This document shows, one piece after another, positions 61,578-64,000 of a stretch of DNA of 64,000 nucleotides (within the stretch, counting starts at the first letter, position 1; every line of letters begins with the position of its first letter). Origin of the DNA: Arctopsyche grandis (lineage: Eukaryota > Arthropoda > Insecta > Trichoptera > Hydropsychidae); NCBI RefSeq assembly GCF_051622035.1, contig NC_135365.1, positions 17,926,001-17,990,000 on the forward strand, read 5' to 3'. The position numbers and the translations under genes were made by a program. Below the pieces are notes generated by a model, which was not told the origin of the DNA, did no database searches, and saw only the letters and a list, made by a program, of their open reading frames with translations.

Positions 61578-62469
61578 TGTTACATTTCGTTCGTTCACGA
61601 AAATACTAATTTGTTCGTACATAAACCAATCTAACCAGTTATATTGTACACAAGGAACAAATTGACAAACTAACTATGTATGTAGTTTGCTTATTCCTTT
61701 CAACGCCGATCAGCGTTTTTCAACAATTCCACGAGTCTGAAATACGCCGATAGGCGTTATATTTTTAGTATGTAAAAATTGACAATAATATTATCCGCTA
61801 AGCCTTTCCAGGTAGCATTGAAAAAAAATCATTGAACATGGGTCGTGTAATCCGTGTCAATGTTTATAAAGACTGATTTACACCGTAATTTCTGAATTTA
61901 TAACCATTTAGTATTTCTCGATGGAAATCCCTAACTGCCGAGTATTTTAGATTGTGGCTTGGCATTTAGATTGTGAGCATTACATTTTAACAACAATGAA
62001 GAAGATGGAACTAGTTTTGGAAAAAGGTTTTAAGGTAGTGATCTAGGGATTAGCTAAAATTTTTATACTCGCTTTCTATTGGATTTCTAAATAATTCTAG
62101 TTGGAAATGTTGGCGAAATGTTCAGCATGGTGGGCTTTCAACAGAAAAGACGTCAGCACTCAAAGATTTATGCACAAAGTATTAGGCATAAGTTTAAGTA
62201 TTCGCAATTGTTTGTCCCATCCTCTGTATATGTATTTAAATATGTATGTTTACCCCGGGTTGAAATATTTTAAATATGAGTGGAAATGAGAGTTTAGCAA
62301 CGTTGTAATGAGGTTTCCATAGGACCTCCCTTTTGAATATTTGGCGTTTTAACATCTCAAACGTTTTGACAGCTCAAAAGTTTCATGCGACACTCGATGA
62401 GTCTAATTGAAGATAGCTTTTAGATAGTGTGTTCATAAACGAACCGGAGTGAACACTTGGACTGAAACA
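61578..62469. mobile_element. TIR element, copy 3, carrying one satellite unit
   Basis: Starts TGTTACATTTCGTTCGTTCA (a deletion removes the GTCCAAGTG part of the terminal repeat). It ends CACTTGGACTGAAACA followed by TA. Interior blocks match copies at 5.5 and 6.5 kb ('atttggcgttttaacatctc', 'aaaagtttcatgcgacac'). Between 62030 and 62200 it contains a complete unit of the satellite found at 28.6-29.8 kb. Near 61700-61760 two 'acgccgat.gcgtt' inverted motifs occur. Confidence 0.75.
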
Positions 62470-62538
62470 TACATATTTATATGTTTCAGTTGAAGTTTAT
62501 CTTCCAGTTGTAATATATTTTGACTAATTGAAATATAA

Positions 62539-62772
62539 TCCATCTAACCTGGTACCAACTACCGTCATAGTTGAAGTGTATTTTCAGTGGTAATATAATT
62601 TGACTAGTTGAAATATACATATTCCGTCTAACCCACCCTAGTTGATTCGCATGGAAAATTAAATTCCAGCTGGTCAAAATATATTACGACTGAAAATATA
62701 TTACAACTAAAAATATATTATTATACAACTAAAAATACAGTTCAACTATAAGTTGGTACCAGGTTAGATGGA
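62539..62772. mobile_element. MITE with perfect 22-bp terminal inverted repeats
   Basis: TCCATCTAACCTGGTACCAA(CT) at 62539-62560 is exactly complementary to 62751-62772. The 234-bp interior is built of related 'ttgaaatata/aatatatt.gactg' blocks in inverted order, so most of the element can fold back. No clear target duplication. Confidence 0.75.
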
Positions 62773-62890
62773 AAATTTATATACGATACTTATTACCATA
62801 ATTCGTAATACCTAGACAAATTGAATTCTAAAGCATTTGTAAAAACATTAGACTGTCAAAACTTAACTATGATAGATATTATATTATAAC

Positions 62891-64000
62891 CAGTGGCGGC
62901 TCGTGGATAAGATATCTAAGGGTGCTGCGGTTGTTTAAAAAAAAAGAAATGTTTATTCGGATTATATTTTACTATTAACATCAATATTATCAAAATTAAA
63001 CATAATTTGTATTTTATTTCATTATTGACTCTTCTGTATTTTTTCCTTGAAAAAAGATCTATCACCTTTTCTTTAAATTTTTTACTGTTCATAATCATTT
63101 TTTTTCAATTGACAGCATAGACAAAGCCGTCAATCTTTCCTGAAACATTGTGTTTCTTATACTCGTATATGTATGTCTTTATTCTATTTTTTGATGAAAA
63201 ACGGTAGTTGAAGTTGTAAGCAGAATTTGAATAAGTTTTGCTATTTCCACACGAACTTTGCATAAATTGATTGCAAAAATAAGTTTTAAAAATATTAATA
63301 AATCGTTAATACTATGCATTTCTTTCCTTGAGTAAAACACTTATAATTCAGTTTGAAGTTTTTCTTTATCTAGCATTGGATATGATTCAACGGTTAGTAG
63401 TAGATCTTTCATTGGCATTTTCTTTCAGTACTTTTCAAAATTTTCTTTATTAAATAAATTCACAGCTTTTAATTGATTAGAAAAAGGATATCTTTCTTTT
63501 ATGTCCTTAATAATAACATCGCACATATTTTTGGCTTCTATAATATGTGCGATAATATATGCATCACATATTTTTGGCTTCTATTCTTTCTCGTATTTGT
63601 ATAATGACATTAGTAAAAATTTTTAAGTTTTCTTTAATTGAAAATGCATCGATATTACTAGATTGAATTTGGTTATAAATAATTTCTACATGCGGCATTA
63701 ACTTGTGAAAAAGTTCTGACTAAAATAAAAAATTGTATTCAGTAAATTGGTAGAATCTGTTATTGTTTTATCAGTATTTTCGGAAGAATATTTAAGTTGT
63801 TGAAAACATTGGCTCGGCTTCTCTTGATTTTTATACCATCTTAAATACTTAGAGTGACGTGTAGAAGGAAGTGTAGAAAGGTAGAAAGTGTAAGAGGTGT
63901 AGAAAGAAAGACAAAAGGTGCAGAAGAAATGACGAAAAGTGAGGAGCGTGTCGAGCGCGTGGCGCGCACACGAACGCAACAAGAAATGTGTTTACATGTC
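62891..64000 (-). mobile_element. hAT transposon remnant (ZMYM1-like transposase), cut by the window
   Basis: The end CAGTGGCGGCTCGTGG at 62891 is a typical hAT terminus. On the - strand from about 63715 downward the sequence reads ELFHKLMPHVEIIYNQIQSS, then IDAFSIKENLKIFTNVIIQI, then KDIKERYPFSNQLKAVNLF, LCKVRVEIAKLIQILLTTST and RLTALSMLSIE. This is the C-terminal half of hAT transposases, including the dimerisation region, broken by stops (for example the TGA after EAKNM) and a local duplication of the EAKNM segment (63535-63595). The rest lies beyond 64000. Confidence 0.85.

Noticed and set aside
61690-61765. CRISPR-like short repeats (acgccgat.gcgtt)
   Set aside because: Only two inverted motifs without regular spacers, inside a eukaryotic TIR element.
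57726-64000. Remaining catalytic exons of the BBOX-like gene
   Set aside because: I looked for the HxD iron-binding motif and flanking exons on the + strand and found only transposon fragments and AT-rich DNA.

Overview
This is a window of an AT-rich animal nuclear genome, almost certainly an insect or other arthropod. It has spliced genes with short GT-AG introns, abundant ACAT/ATGT and TA microsatellites, tRNA-derived SINEs, non-LTR retrotransposons (RTE and a Jockey/CR1-like group), a Gypsy-type LTR retrotransposon, and hAT, pogo/Tigger and MITE DNA elements. The order cannot be fixed from the sequence alone.

Layout. Positions 1-31 kb hold no convincing protein-coding host gene. They are a mosaic of transposon remnants separated by AT-rich DNA, with a few patches of higher complexity (about 1.0-1.4, 9.2-9.9, 17.4-18.1, 19.7-20.2, 22.0-22.5 and 26.0-26.5 kb) that look like conserved non-coding DNA rather than repeats. 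The mosaic includes dispersed repeats, at least seven SINE pieces, six LINE pieces, a perfect 246-bp palindrome, a nested RTE/LINE pair and a satellite array at 28.6-29.8 kb. From 31.5 to 39.85 kb on the + strand lies a complete 17-coding-exon dipeptidyl peptidase 4-like gene (789 aa predicted). Its first coding exon is tiny and lies 4 kb upstream of the rest, across an intron full of foldback elements. From 41.1 to 49.8 kb on the - strand are four complete head-to-tail paralogues of carboxypeptidase Q (M28 metallopeptidase, 472-477 aa), each with three coding exons and identical intron phases. From 56.7 to 57.7 kb on the + strand are the first three coding exons of a gamma-butyrobetaine dioxygenase-like gene. 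Its start codon appears to be completed by splicing from a 5' exon near 50.19 kb. The intervening 6.5-kb intron holds a LINE fragment that was itself split by a young, nearly intact Gypsy element (51443-56601). The right end carries a dead pogo/Tigger transposon (59273-60666), MITEs, and the end of a decayed hAT transposon that runs off the window.

How the genes relate. DPP4 (serine exopeptidase removing N-terminal dipeptides) and CPQ (secreted zinc exopeptidase) converge, giving a small cluster of extracellular exopeptidase genes. The CPQ array grew by local tandem duplication. The BBOX-like gene belongs to carnitine synthesis and is unrelated in function.

The most informative mobile-element observations are these: a textbook -1 frameshift signal (slippery heptamer, 6-nt spacer, 7-bp stem, possible pseudoknot) between gag and pol of the Gypsy element; an unfilled relative of its target site at 28.86 kb; a 160-bp hAT MITE with a perfect 8-bp target duplication inside DPP4 intron 1; and a TIR element family (TGTTACAGTCCAAG ends, TA duplication) that shares its interior with the satellite array. 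All joins, phases and motif positions were worked out by eye from the sequence. No database search was possible.
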